Shown: in pieces, positions 46,749 to 55,076 of the stretch
Layout: each line of letters starts with the position of its first letter
How positions within the stretch are numbered: the first letter of the stretch is position 1
Assembly: GCF_003027925.1 (NCBI RefSeq)
Contig: NZ_PYPS01000019.1
Span: forward strand, 1 to 64,000
From: Micromonospora sp. RP3T
GTDB taxonomy: Bacteria > Actinomycetota > Actinomycetes > Mycobacteriales > Micromonosporaceae
Reading direction: 5' to 3'
DNA length: 64,000 bases
Notes under the pieces: generated by a model
What the model saw: the letters and a program-made list of their open reading frames with translations, nothing else
Databases searched by the model: none
Told to the model about the DNA's origin: nothing
Program-made: the position numbers and the translations under genes

Positions 46749-46954
46749 CACCGCGACGACCCGCCCCGCGCGTCGTCAGCCGCCGGACCGCCCCGCGCCT
46801 CGTCCAGGAGCAGCACCGGGACGTCGTCCCGGACCTCGAAGACGCGACCGCACTCGGTGCAGGTCAACGTCTGCGCCTGCGGGTCGTAGTCGAGCGGGGC
46901 GTGGTGTGTGTCCGGGCAGGCGAGGATCTCGAGCAACTGCGGGTCCAGGGCCAC
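46748..46954 (-). CDS. Trm112-family small zinc-ribbon protein
   Basis: The 68 residues are ALDPQLLEILACPDTHHAPLDY, then LTCTECGRVFEVRDDVPVLLLDEAR, the Trm112/YcaR fold. One Cys of the first pair seems replaced (ACPDTHH), leaving the second CTEC pair intact. Trm112 proteins activate methyltransferases in eukaryotes and archaea; the bacterial role is unclear. AAGGAG precedes GTG 46954. It is coupled to the SIS gene. Confidence 0.85.
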   Translation of the reverse strand: MALDPQLLEILACPDTHHAPLDYDPQAQTLTCTECGRVFEVRDDVPVLLLDEARGGPAADDARGGSSR

Positions 46955-47113
46955 GGCGCGGCTCCTTCCACGTATGTGGTCTCACCGGTCGGCGGTGCCG
47001 TCCGGCGCACGCGATCTTAACGGCGAACCGGCCCCGGCACCCGGCCCTGTTCGGTACCCGGCCGGCCGGGTCCACCCATGGTCACGGTAAACCCGGGAGC
47101 CGTCGGGTCCGGC

Positions 47114-48082
47114 TCAGTCCGGCATGCGGGGCAACAGGCTGGTGGCGTCCCCGTCCGCGGGGGCCGTCGGCGGGGACCCGGCGGGCGGCGTCCCGTACAC
47201 GTTGCCGGTCGGGCGCGATGGCGCGGCGCCGCCGCCGTACACCGTCGGGGCCGGCCCGGGCGCCCCGGAACGGTAGGTGGTGCTGCTGCGGGGCAGCGGG
47301 ACCGGGGGATGCTCGACCACCGGGCCGTCGTCCGTCCGGTCCGCGCGGCTGCGGCGCACCAGCAGGACGATCAGCGCGACGCCGACCAGGACCAGCGCGA
47401 TGCCGAACCACATGATCATGGAACCTCCGAAGGACGAATCGTCGGCCGCGGCACCGGCGGCCGGCTCGACGGCGGCGACCACCGCCGACGTGCCCGTCGT
47501 CTCCGGCGGTGTGGCGGCGACCGTGCTGGGCGTGGGGGTCGGCGACGGCTTGCGGGAGGGCGTCGGGCTCGGACTCGGCGTCGGCTCCGCGCCCACCAGC
47601 CGGGCCGACCGGCCGGCCCGGCCGAGCACCTGGCCGGTCGCGGCACTCGCCTCACCGGCGATCTCCAGCCGCCCGCCCACGACGCCGGACAGGAAGGCCA
47701 CCCGGTAGCGCACCGCCGCGCCCTTGCCCTTGCACAGCGGCCGCTCGACCGACGCCACCTGGGAGGTGGTCACCACGCCACCACCACCGGAGACCGGCAC
47801 CCCCACCCAGCGGCCACCGGACGCCACCTGCACCCGGACCTGATCGGCCCGCAGACCGTCCAGCCGCAACCCGAGCGTGGTGCGCAGCGACACACACCCC
47901 TCGGTGCGCTTGCGCACCTCGACCGTCACCGCGCCCGCCGAGCCGCCGGCCGTGAAGCTGCCCGCCGAGCGCAGCCCGACCCGGTCACCGTCGGCCAGCG
48001 CCGGGGACGCCACGGCGACCACCAGGCCGCCCAGCATCGCACCGGCCGTGGCCCAACGCGCCGCGTGCCGCCTCACCGACAT
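47114..48082 (-). CDS. Secreted, membrane-anchored protein of unknown function
   Basis: The protein has 322 residues. A signal peptide (cleavage after SPALA) precedes a ~140-residue extracellular beta-type domain with two cysteines (TEGCVSL, ERPLCKGKG). A Pro/Ser/Thr wall-spanning linker follows (TPSPSPTPSRKPSPTPTP). A single membrane helix (MIMWFGIALVLVGVALIVLLVRRSR) and a cytoplasmic Pro/Gly-rich tail end the protein. This layout suits a cell-surface protein. ATG 48082 has GAGG 5 nt upstream. Confidence 0.75.
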   Translation of the reverse strand: MSVRRHAARWATAGAMLGGLVVAVASPALADGDRVGLRSAGSFTAGGSAGAVTVEVRKRTEGCVSLRTTLGLRLDGLRADQVRVQVASGGRWVGVPVSGGGGVVTTSQVASVERPLCKGKGAAVRYRVAFLSGVVGGRLEIAGEASAATGQVLGRAGRSARLVGAEPTPSPSPTPSRKPSPTPTPSTVAATPPETTGTSAVVAAVEPAAGAAADDSSFGGSMIMWFGIALVLVGVALIVLLVRRSRADRTDDGPVVEHPPVPLPRSSTTYRSGAPGPAPTVYGGGAAPSRPTGNVYGTPPAGSPPTAPADGDATSLLPRMPD

Positions 48083-48194
48083 CCCCACCTCACCGTTTCC
48101 GTCCCGGACGAGATCCGCCGGTCAGGTTACTACCGGGCCACCCGGGCACCCGCTCATCGAGCGCCCCACATGTGTGCAGCGTTACGCGCCCCGG

Positions 48195-48929
48195 TCAGCT
48201 CCGGTCGCCACCCGCCGCGAGGGCCCGGCGGCAGAGCCGGTCGGCCGTCCGGGTGGTCTCCGGCAGCCGGTACCGGGGCGTCAGAGCCAGTACCCGCTCC
48301 ACCGCCCCGTCCAATCCGATCCGGTGCCCGACGCTGACGAAGACCGGCCGGACCCCGTCCCGGGTCCGCAGCACCCGCCCGACCACCTCCCCGCCGTCCC
48401 GCAGGTCGGCCCGGTCGCCGCGCCGTTGGCCCGGCCCGGTCCACGAACCGACGAGCGGCGTCTTGCCCACCCCGATCGCCGGCAGCCCGGTCACCAGACC
48501 CAGGTGGCAGGCCAACCCGAACCGGCGCGGGTGCGCCACCCCGTGCCCGTCGCACACCAGCAGCTCCGGGCGGACGGTCAGCCGCTCCAACGCGGTGAGC
48601 AGCGCCGGCATCTCCCGAAAGGCGAACAACCCCGGCACGTAGGGGAACGCCGGCCGCCCCACGCACACCGCCTCGTCCACCACGGCCAGGGTGGCCGCGT
48701 CCAGCACCGTGACGGCCGCCGCGAGCCGGTCACCGCTCTCCGCGTACGCGACGTCCAGCCCGGCCACCGTCGCGGGCGCGCTCGGACCGGGCCCGAGCAG
48801 GTCGACCCGCGACCGCAACTCCTCCTGTACGCGCAGCGCCTCCGCCACGTCGGCCGGCGGCCGGTACGGAATCCCCGCCGTCGGCGGCCCGGCCCGGTTC
48901 CCGGGACACACGGGGTCGGCGCGCGTCAC
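48195..48929 (-). CDS. nfi: Endonuclease V
   Basis: The protein has 244 residues. Motifs are VAGLDVAYAESGDRLAAA with the first catalytic Asp, the PYVPGLFAFREMPALLTAL wedge, LLVCDGHGVAHPRRFGLACHLG with the second Asp, and IGVGKTPLVG. The enzyme nicks DNA (or RNA in some organisms) near deaminated adenine (inosine). GTG 48929 overlaps the DinB stop by 4 bp. An inosine repair enzyme lies in the same strand run as a toxin locus facing a deaminase; a link is only suggestive. Confidence 0.93.
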   Translation of the reverse strand: MTRADPVCPGNRAGPPTAGIPYRPPADVAEALRVQEELRSRVDLLGPGPSAPATVAGLDVAYAESGDRLAAAVTVLDAATLAVVDEAVCVGRPAFPYVPGLFAFREMPALLTALERLTVRPELLVCDGHGVAHPRRFGLACHLGLVTGLPAIGVGKTPLVGSWTGPGQRRGDRADLRDGGEVVGRVLRTRDGVRPVFVSVGHRIGLDGAVERVLALTPRYRLPETTRTADRLCRRALAAGGDRS

Positions 48930-49498
48930 CGGCCCACCCGACCGTCGATCCGCTCGCGCAGCAGATCAGCGTGCCCGTTGTGCCGGGCGTACTCCCCGAT
49001 CGCGTGCACCAGCAGCTCCCGCAGCGAGACCGTCCGGTCACCCCGGTGACCCCTGACCTCCAGGTTCGGCGCCTCCGCCACGAACCGCTCGGCGAACGTC
49101 ACCTCACGGCGCCACGCCGTCCACGCCTGCGCGACCAGCGCCGGATCGGCGACGGCGCCGGTGAAGGGCTCGTCCACGTCACCGGTCGGCCAGATCCGCG
49201 ACACGTCCTTCCCGGCCATGACGCGGCGGAACCAGTGCCGCTCGCGCTCGGCGGCATGACGGAGCAGCCCGAGCAACGACAGCGTCGACGGTGGCACCGA
49301 CCGCCGGGCGAGCTGCTCCGCGTCGAGCCCGGCGCACGTCAGCTCCAGCGTGCGACGGTGGTACCCCAACTCGCTGGCCAGGACGCTCCGCTCGTCCGCA
49401 CCCGGACCGTCGGCGCGGGGATCCTTGTCCGGCGCGACGAACATGTCCGCCCAGCCGAACCGGCGTGCCGGACGGGCGGCTCCGGCATCGCTGCTCAT
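48926..49498 (-). CDS. DinB-superfamily (DUF664) protein
   Basis: This 190-residue helical-bundle protein contains LTCAGLDAEQLARRSVPPSTLSLLGLLRHAAERERHWFRRVMAGKDV and a C-terminal LRELLVHAIGEYARHNGHADLLRERIDG, with the three His positions of the DinB metal site. Actinobacterial members include mycothiol-dependent enzymes, but function here is open. I use ATG 49498 (MSSDAG); a GTG at 49543 would extend into the neighbouring gene. Confidence 0.85.
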   Translation of the reverse strand: MSSDAGAARPARRFGWADMFVAPDKDPRADGPGADERSVLASELGYHRRTLELTCAGLDAEQLARRSVPPSTLSLLGLLRHAAERERHWFRRVMAGKDVSRIWPTGDVDEPFTGAVADPALVAQAWTAWRREVTFAERFVAEAPNLEVRGHRGDRTVSLRELLVHAIGEYARHNGHADLLRERIDGRVGR

Positions 49499-49514
49499 GA
49501 CCGGCACGGGGCCA

Positions 49515-49952
49515 TCAGGAGGCCGCGATGGTGGGATCGGCACCGGGGTCCCCGGCCTGTTGGAGCTGCTCCTCGAACATCACAAAGGTCCGCCGCCGGA
49601 TGCCCCGGATGAGTGCCTGCTCGCGCGTCGTCGGGTAGCGACGTTCCTCCCGGATGGTGTCCTCGAGCCCTCGAACTGTTTCGTAGAGCGCGAAGAGGGG
49701 TCCCTCACCGCGAAGGTAGCGGCCCCGCTCCTGTTCCACATACCAGACGAACTCGCTGCGATCGATCTCATGTATCTCGTCGCCCCCCACGAAGAGCACC
49801 TTGTCCACGAGATTGTTCGCCGCACGCCAGCCACCGGTGTCTGGCGAGAGTCGCCAACCGGCCGTTCCGCCGCCTTCCGCCTTCACCAGCTTCAGCGGAG
49901 ACTCGTAGTAGAGGAAGAACTTCGGCAGCGTCAGGCCAGGCGGATGCGTCAT
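49515..49952 (-). CDS. Candidate immunity protein for the large toxin
   Basis: This 145-residue soluble, charged protein (LTLPKFFLYYESPLKLVKAEGGG..., then VDKVLFVGGDEIHEIDRSEFVWYVEQERGRYL) has no domain I recognise. ATG 49952 overlaps the stop of the 1419-aa toxin gene by 4 bp (ATGA), exactly where the cognate immunity gene of a polymorphic toxin is expected. The GC of this gene (about 58-67% in 60-nt samples) is well below the surroundings, like the toxin C-terminus. The immunity role is inferred from position and composition. Confidence 0.6.
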   Translation of the reverse strand: MTHPPGLTLPKFFLYYESPLKLVKAEGGGTAGWRLSPDTGGWRAANNLVDKVLFVGGDEIHEIDRSEFVWYVEQERGRYLRGEGPLFALYETVRGLEDTIREERRYPTTREQALIRGIRRRTFVMFEEQLQQAGDPGADPTIAAS

Positions 49953-52900
49953 CGTCGTCCTTCCAGCCCGCCCTGCGCATCCCAGTAGATGCTCTGCGCC
50001 CGCCGCAGAAGGCCATCCCGAATCGCCGTCTCGGTCTTCGTCAACGGCCGATGATCCAACTCGGCCAGTGCTTCCAGATCCCGCCTGACTTCATAGAGCG
50101 CATGTTCCCACCTCGCCACGTCCTCAAGTGCGGCGAGGTGTAGGCGCAGCTCGCCCACATGACCGTTCGAGAGGTTCAGATTCAACAAGATATCCCGGTA
50201 ACCGCTGCTCTGCGGCGAGACAAAGCGGTCCTTGATATCCATGATCAACACATCGGGGTGATCAGCGAGAGTCGCCAGCGCGCCATAGATCTCACCGAGC
50301 GTGGCGAACTCAACCTTGGCCCCGGCCAGGTCCTTCAGCCGTGCGGCGTTGTTCGCGTACTCAACCAGCTTGTCCCTAACGCGTTTGCGGCTCTTGGGCT
50401 CGCTACGCCAACCCGGCGTACCGGTCTCGCCCGCTATCGTGCTCGCGATGTCGTTCAGCTCCAACTGAGCCACCGCCGCACCGGCATACAACCGATCGAC
50501 GTAGTCATCGAGATAGATCGGGTCGTTCTTCCGGCCCTGTTCAAAGCCGGCTTGTTGAGCCAACTGTCGCCGAGATGCCACCGCCCGGCTCAGAGAGCGC
50601 TGTTCGGCGGTCAGTGGAGTCGGAACGGGATCCCGGTCGCCGAGAATGACCAGCGCGTCCGGCCCGCTGCTCTCGATCTCCTGCACCACGTCGCCGAGGA
50701 CGTCGATGGCCTGTTGGTGGCTGGCGAGATGGTGCAGAGTCACCGGCCTGGCGGTCAGCGAGTTGGCGAGTTCCGGCGTCGCCAGGATGATCCGCACCAG
50801 GTCGGGACGCTCCGCGAGCTGCCGCACCAACGTTTCGGCGAGCAACTCCTCCCGCCGCGGCGGTGCCTCCCAGCTCTGGTCCAGCATCCGCTGCACGCGG
50901 GTGTCGGTGAACAGCCGCTTCAGGTCACCGGCCGCCGCCTCGTCCAACCCTGGCACGAGCCGTCGCAACGTCGGCCCGTCGGCGTGCTGCGCCAACTCGA
51001 CCGGGGTCACCCCGGCGGCGAAGGCGTCGGCCAGGCTTCCGCTGGCCGCCAGCGCGTCGCGCACGTAGAGCCCGGCGGCGATGCGGTCCGCGTGGGCCGC
51101 ACGGTGCGTGTCGCGTATCCGGACGGGCGTCGGCTCGGCCTCGGGCGCGCCGCCCGGGACCGGAGGGCCCGGCGGGTGGTGCAAGGTGGTGGACTCGCCG
51201 AGCAGGTGGACGCGGTTGAAGTCGGGGGTGCCCCCATGGTCGTGCGGCAGCGGGTCGGGCGGTCGTGGCGGCGTCGGACGGTGCCGTGGCTCGGGCAGCA
51301 CGTTGAAGTCGCCGGGCGGCCGGCCGGCGAGCGGCATCGGCCGGCCGTCCGGGCCGAGGACCAGGGCGTCCACCGCCACCACGTTCCCCTCGAACGGGAC
51401 GCCGCTGTGCCGGTAGAGCGGCTGCCCCGCCACCATCCCGCTCTGCGGGTCGAGGTAGAGCACCGTGCCGTTCTGGTTGAGCGCCACCCAGGCGTGCGAG
51501 CCACCGCCCTCGAAACTGGTGATGAGGAAGGCGTAGCTGCCGTGACCGCCCGACGCGAGTTGCGCGTGCAGGTCGCGGTAGCCGCGCTCGACCAGCCGCC
51601 GCCGGGCCGCGCCGGTCACCCCGGCGCGGTCGGGCCCGCACAGGTTCTGGAACCGGCCGCCCGTCGTCTCCTCGACCCGCAGCGGGCCGTCGATCTCGCC
51701 GCCGACCGGCCGGCGCACGTCGCCCGCGAGATATCCGTCGAAGGTACGCGGCGCCGCGACCCGTGGCCGACCGTGTACCCAGGTCTCGAAGAGGGACAGC
51801 GTGCAGTCGAGGCAGTTGATGCCCCGGGTGGCGTCGGCGGCCGGTCCACCGTCGTTGGCCAGCCGGAACCAGTCGCCGTGTCGGGGATCGGCGGTCCGGA
51901 TCACGCTGCCGTCGGGGTTGCGGGGCATCTGCCGTTCGAGGTCGGTCTGGTGCAGCGCGAGCGGAGGCCGGAGTCCGCCGCGCCGGCCGTAGGGGCGGGA
52001 CCGGTCGACCGGCGAGGGGTGACCATGGCCGGTGAGCGCGGAGTGGTCGGCCGTCTCCACCGCGCCGAGGGCCAGGTCCGCCACGTCGTCGTTGATCCGG
52101 TAGAAGTCGAGGTCGTCCTCGACCATCACCCGTTCCGGCAGGCGCTTGCCGGCACGTATCGCGTCCGCCTCGTCGACCGCCCGGTAATGCAGGCGTTCCC
52201 GCAGCCGTCCCTCGCGCACGTGCTGGTCGGCGAGCTGGTGCTGCCCGGCCTGGCGCAGCTCGTAGCCTCGGGTGAGGAGCCAGCGGGCTGCCTCGTAGTG
52301 CTGATCGGCAAGGTCGCGGAGCTCCTTGACCTGCGCCTGCCGCCGATTCTCCTCGTGCAGCGTCCGCTGGGATTGCAGGTAGCCCTGGTAACGCCGCCGG
52401 TCCAGGGCCTCGCGGTCGGCCGCCAGTCGCGCGGCCCGCTGTTGGAAGGTCTCGCGGCGCGGGGGCCGGTGCGGCGGACCGGGAATCGGGGACGAGGGAT
52501 CGACAGAGGGATGCGGTGGGGCCAACGAGTCCAGTAGCGGGAAGCGAGGGTTCGGCACCGGCCGGGGATCAGGGCCGACGCCGGGTGCTCCCGAATTCGG
52601 CGCGACCTGGGGGTGAAGCGGCGGAGCTGCCGGCGCGGCGAGATGCCCGTCAAGACCACCGGCGGTGATCCGATCCGGTGACGGCGGCATCGCCGGGTAC
52701 GGATGGTCGACGGGCGGCGGCGCGAATGTCGTCGGGGCTGCCGCCTGCACGGGTGTGGTCGGTGCCGAAGCCTGGGTGTCGGTCACCGCCGGTGTCGGGC
52801 CCGCGCCGTGCCAAGCGTCGGCGGCCCCCGGAAGAGCGATGCCGGGGCTCGGCGTGTCGACGGCCACCGAGGACAGCATCGGAGTGCTGGTCGAGGTGGT

Positions 52901-54208
52901 TGTCACGACGACGGAATCGACGTTTCCCAGGGCAGGCAGCGTCGGGGCGGTCAGCTCCGGCGTCGGGTGTGCCGCGCCCACCGGGTCGAGGTGCGGAGCC
53001 GCCGTCCCGGCATCGGCCAGCGGGGTCGAGGAAAGCGGGCCGGCAACCGGCCGGGAGTGCGCGACCGGCTCACCACTCTGCGCGGACGGCGACCCGCCGG
53101 ACCGCTGGTCCGGAACGAAATCGACCGGACCGAGCCCGGATGGCTTCTCCGGACCGACCGGCGGCAGGTCCAGGCCGACCGGCGGGGCCGTGAGGCCGCC
53201 CAGCTTCCCGTCGAGCCGGTGGTGCAGCGCCGTCTCGGTCTGCCCGGTGGCGGAACCGCTCACGCCGGACGCCGCGGCGCGAGCCAGGTCTTCCAGTGAC
53301 GGGCCCTGGCCGGTGGCCAGCCCGGCCGCGGTCTCGGCGAGGCTCTCGCCGGCCATCTCGCGCCCGAAGCGCTCCCCGACCTGCGCGAACCGCCCGCTCG
53401 CATGTCGACCCAGACCGGCGAGTGGCGCGACCGAGCCGCCGGCGAAGCCACCGAGCCCCGACGCGCCCACGTCGGTCAGGTCGAGGCCGTTCCGGCGGCC
53501 GGTGGAGTTCTGGTACGCCTGGGTGGCCAGGCTGGTGCCCGCCTCCTGCCCGGCCTCCGCCAGGCCGGCGAGCACGGCCTGGCGGGCGAGACCCCGGGCG
53601 CCGCTCTTGACGGCCTCCCTCGCGGCCCGTTCGCCGGCCTCCTTCAGGCCTTCCTTGACCGCCTTGCGGGCCAACTGGGCCACCAGCCGCCTGAAGATCT
53701 GTTGCACGGCGATCCGGGTGGCGGTGATCGCGGCACCGGCCGCCGGTGACGCCGCACCGAGCGTGAGCACGGTGACCACCGCGAGGGACAGCAGTTCGAC
53801 GACCAGGATGCCCAGCTCGATCCAGGCTTCAAGCTTCGCGCCCTCGATGTCGCAGCCGCAGGAGTCGACGAGCCGCCCCAGCTCGTCGGTGGCCGACACG
53901 AGGGCGTGCAGCGGCGCGTCCTCGCCCCCCGCCACCTTGTCCCAGGCCGTGTCGAACGCGTGCGCCACCAGACCGACGCCGCCGTAGCCGCTCTTCACCT
54001 CACCGGCGGCGGTGGTCGCCTCGTCGCGCGGGCCGGCCAGCACGCCGGCAACGGCGTACCACTGGTCGGCCAGGTCCCAGACGGCGCGCTCGTTGCCCTC
54101 CGGCCATTCCACGCCGACCACCCAGTCGAGCGCCTCGTAGATCCAGCCGGGCACGTCCCAGGGGCAGTAGTCGAGCGGGTGCGGGATCGGGCTGGGCAGC
54201 ATGCTCAC
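49949..54208 (-). CDS. Polymorphic toxin with Tox-PL and C-terminal RelA/SpoT-like domains
   Basis: The protein has 1419 residues. Residues 1-125 resemble WXG100-type secretion domains, followed by a hydrophobic stretch (~129-170), a helical Ala-rich segment to ~335, a Pro/Ser/Ala-rich linker (~340-585) and a coiled-coil region (~585-690). About 795-925 is a papain/deaminase-fold Tox-PL domain with C799 (INCLDC), H905 (GGSHAWVAL) and D920 (LYLDPQSG). About 1265-1380 resembles an RSH synthetase: basic SEPKSRKRVRDKL, D1293 (LKDLAGAKVEF), IKDRF, GY1337 and E1353 (VGELRLHL) align with catalytic positions of Rel. Predicted export is by type VII secretion; no core secretion gene is in the window. 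GGAGG lies 8 nt before GTG 54208. The last ~230 codons have lower GC. Confidence 0.75.
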   Translation of the reverse strand: MSMLPSPIPHPLDYCPWDVPGWIYEALDWVVGVEWPEGNERAVWDLADQWYAVAGVLAGPRDEATTAAGEVKSGYGGVGLVAHAFDTAWDKVAGGEDAPLHALVSATDELGRLVDSCGCDIEGAKLEAWIELGILVVELLSLAVVTVLTLGAASPAAGAAITATRIAVQQIFRRLVAQLARKAVKEGLKEAGERAAREAVKSGARGLARQAVLAGLAEAGQEAGTSLATQAYQNSTGRRNGLDLTDVGASGLGGFAGGSVAPLAGLGRHASGRFAQVGERFGREMAGESLAETAAGLATGQGPSLEDLARAAASGVSGSATGQTETALHHRLDGKLGGLTAPPVGLDLPPVGPEKPSGLGPVDFVPDQRSGGSPSAQSGEPVAHSRPVAGPLSSTPLADAGTAAPHLDPVGAAHPTPELTAPTLPALGNVDSVVVTTTSTSTPMLSSVAVDTPSPGIALPGAADAWHGAGPTPAVTDTQASAPTTPVQAAAPTTFAPPPVDHPYPAMPPSPDRITAGGLDGHLAAPAAPPLHPQVAPNSGAPGVGPDPRPVPNPRFPLLDSLAPPHPSVDPSSPIPGPPHRPPRRETFQQRAARLAADREALDRRRYQGYLQSQRTLHEENRRQAQVKELRDLADQHYEAARWLLTRGYELRQAGQHQLADQHVREGRLRERLHYRAVDEADAIRAGKRLPERVMVEDDLDFYRINDDVADLALGAVETADHSALTGHGHPSPVDRSRPYGRRGGLRPPLALHQTDLERQMPRNPDGSVIRTADPRHGDWFRLANDGGPAADATRGINCLDCTLSLFETWVHGRPRVAAPRTFDGYLAGDVRRPVGGEIDGPLRVEETTGGRFQNLCGPDRAGVTGAARRRLVERGYRDLHAQLASGGHGSYAFLITSFEGGGSHAWVALNQNGTVLYLDPQSGMVAGQPLYRHSGVPFEGNVVAVDALVLGPDGRPMPLAGRPPGDFNVLPEPRHRPTPPRPPDPLPHDHGGTPDFNRVHLLGESTTLHHPPGPPVPGGAPEAEPTPVRIRDTHRAAHADRIAAGLYVRDALAASGSLADAFAAGVTPVELAQHADGPTLRRLVPGLDEAAAGDLKRLFTDTRVQRMLDQSWEAPPRREELLAETLVRQLAERPDLVRIILATPELANSLTARPVTLHHLASHQQAIDVLGDVVQEIESSGPDALVILGDRDPVPTPLTAEQRSLSRAVASRRQLAQQAGFEQGRKNDPIYLDDYVDRLYAGAAVAQLELNDIASTIAGETGTPGWRSEPKSRKRVRDKLVEYANNAARLKDLAGAKVEFATLGEIYGALATLADHPDVLIMDIKDRFVSPQSSGYRDILLNLNLSNGHVGELRLHLAALEDVARWEHALYEVRRDLEALAELDHRPLTKTETAIRDGLLRRAQSIYWDAQGGLEGRR

Positions 54209-54226
54209 GCGCGGATCCTCCGGTGG

Positions 54227-54583
54227 TCAGCGCCAGGGCCGATGCGGGTTGTGCCGTTGGTGCGGGATCTTCCCGAGGTCACGGGCGTTGCTCAGATCGG
54301 TCTCCACGGTCGCGGTGACCGAGCGGACCACGTCCGACCCGAGCCCTTCGAGCGAGCGGCCGAGCAGCTCCCACGCCCGCAGCAGCGTCTCGGCGTATCC
54401 CTGGTAGTGCTTGTCGAACGCGGCGCCGATGTCGTCGCGCCCCCACGGTCGTCGGCCACCCGCCGCGGCGATCGGATCGCCGGTCTCGCGCCGGGCCGCC
54501 GTGACGGCCTTCCCGGTCGCGGCCAGGTCGCCGCCCCCGCGCCGGGCGCGGTCCGCGTCCAGCCAGATCTCTCCCCCGGCCAC
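54227..54583 (-). CDS. WXG100-like small helical protein
   Basis: The 118 residues include a tryptophan-glycine turn (RRPWGRDDIGAAFDKHY) between two predicted helices, in the style of ESX/WXG100 secretion targets: VAGGEIWLDADRARRGGGDLAATGKAVTAARRE, then YQGYAETLLRAWELLGRSLEGLGSDVVRSVTATVETDLSN. Such proteins are often encoded just before type VII polymorphic toxins and may be co-secreted. GTG 54583 lies one base after the YbaB-like stop, so they are coupled. The toxin gene starts 18 bp downstream. Confidence 0.65.
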   Translation of the reverse strand: MAGGEIWLDADRARRGGGDLAATGKAVTAARRETGDPIAAAGGRRPWGRDDIGAAFDKHYQGYAETLLRAWELLGRSLEGLGSDVVRSVTATVETDLSNARDLGKIPHQRHNPHRPWR

Positions 54584-54584
54584 G

Positions 54585-54998
54585 TCACTCGCCGCGTGAC
54601 GCCACGGCGTCGGCCCGGCCGAGCAACGCGCCGAAGTCATGGGTACGCAGGAACTCGACCGAGGGCGAGCCGGGCGGCAGATAGCCGGAGACCAGTTCAC
54701 AGGTGGCGGCGGACGCGGTGGCGGAGGCACGCAGCACGGTCTCGGTGATCTTCCGGCTCAGCGCCCGGGCGTCCCGATCGTGGAACACGGCGGGACTCAC
54801 CTCGACGGTGATCAGCTCGCCGCGCGCCCCGACCACGACGGTGACCTGGCCGTCGTCGGAGCGTTCGGTCACCCGCAACTCGGCCAGCCTGGTCTGGAGC
54901 TCGTCCAGACCGGACCGCAGTCGTCGGTACTGGCCGTACACCTCGTCGAACCTGGCACGCAGCGCACGGTTCGCATCCCGATCGGCACTCTCGGCCAC
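54585..54998 (-). CDS. YbaB/EbfC-family protein at a toxin locus
   Basis: The protein has 137 residues. An N-terminal coiled coil (ANRALRARFDEVYGQYRRLRSGLDELQTRLAEL) and a beta-rich segment (TVVVGARGELITVEVSPAVFHDRDARALSRKITETVLRASATAS) match the YbaB/EbfC fold, which in other bacteria binds DNA. Divergent copies commonly precede WXG100 and polymorphic-toxin genes in actinobacteria. GTG 54998 is chosen because GGGGAG lies 5 nt upstream; an ATG at 55037 lacks a site. It is divergent from the deaminase/SUKH gene at 55077. Confidence 0.75.
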   Translation of the reverse strand: MAESADRDANRALRARFDEVYGQYRRLRSGLDELQTRLAELRVTERSDDGQVTVVVGARGELITVEVSPAVFHDRDARALSRKITETVLRASATASAATCELVSGYLPPGSPSVEFLRTHDFGALLGRADAVASRGE

Positions 54999-55076
54999 CG
55001 CCGCTCCCCTTCCGTCACCGTGGGTAGGGCCGACCATACCGGGTGCCACGGAATCCGTGGGGTCCGGTAATTTCAG

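Noticed and set aside
50159..52537. 792-codon plus-strand frame over the toxin gene
   Set aside because: It is antisense to the toxin, whose catalytic motifs are on the minus strand; no motifs appear here.
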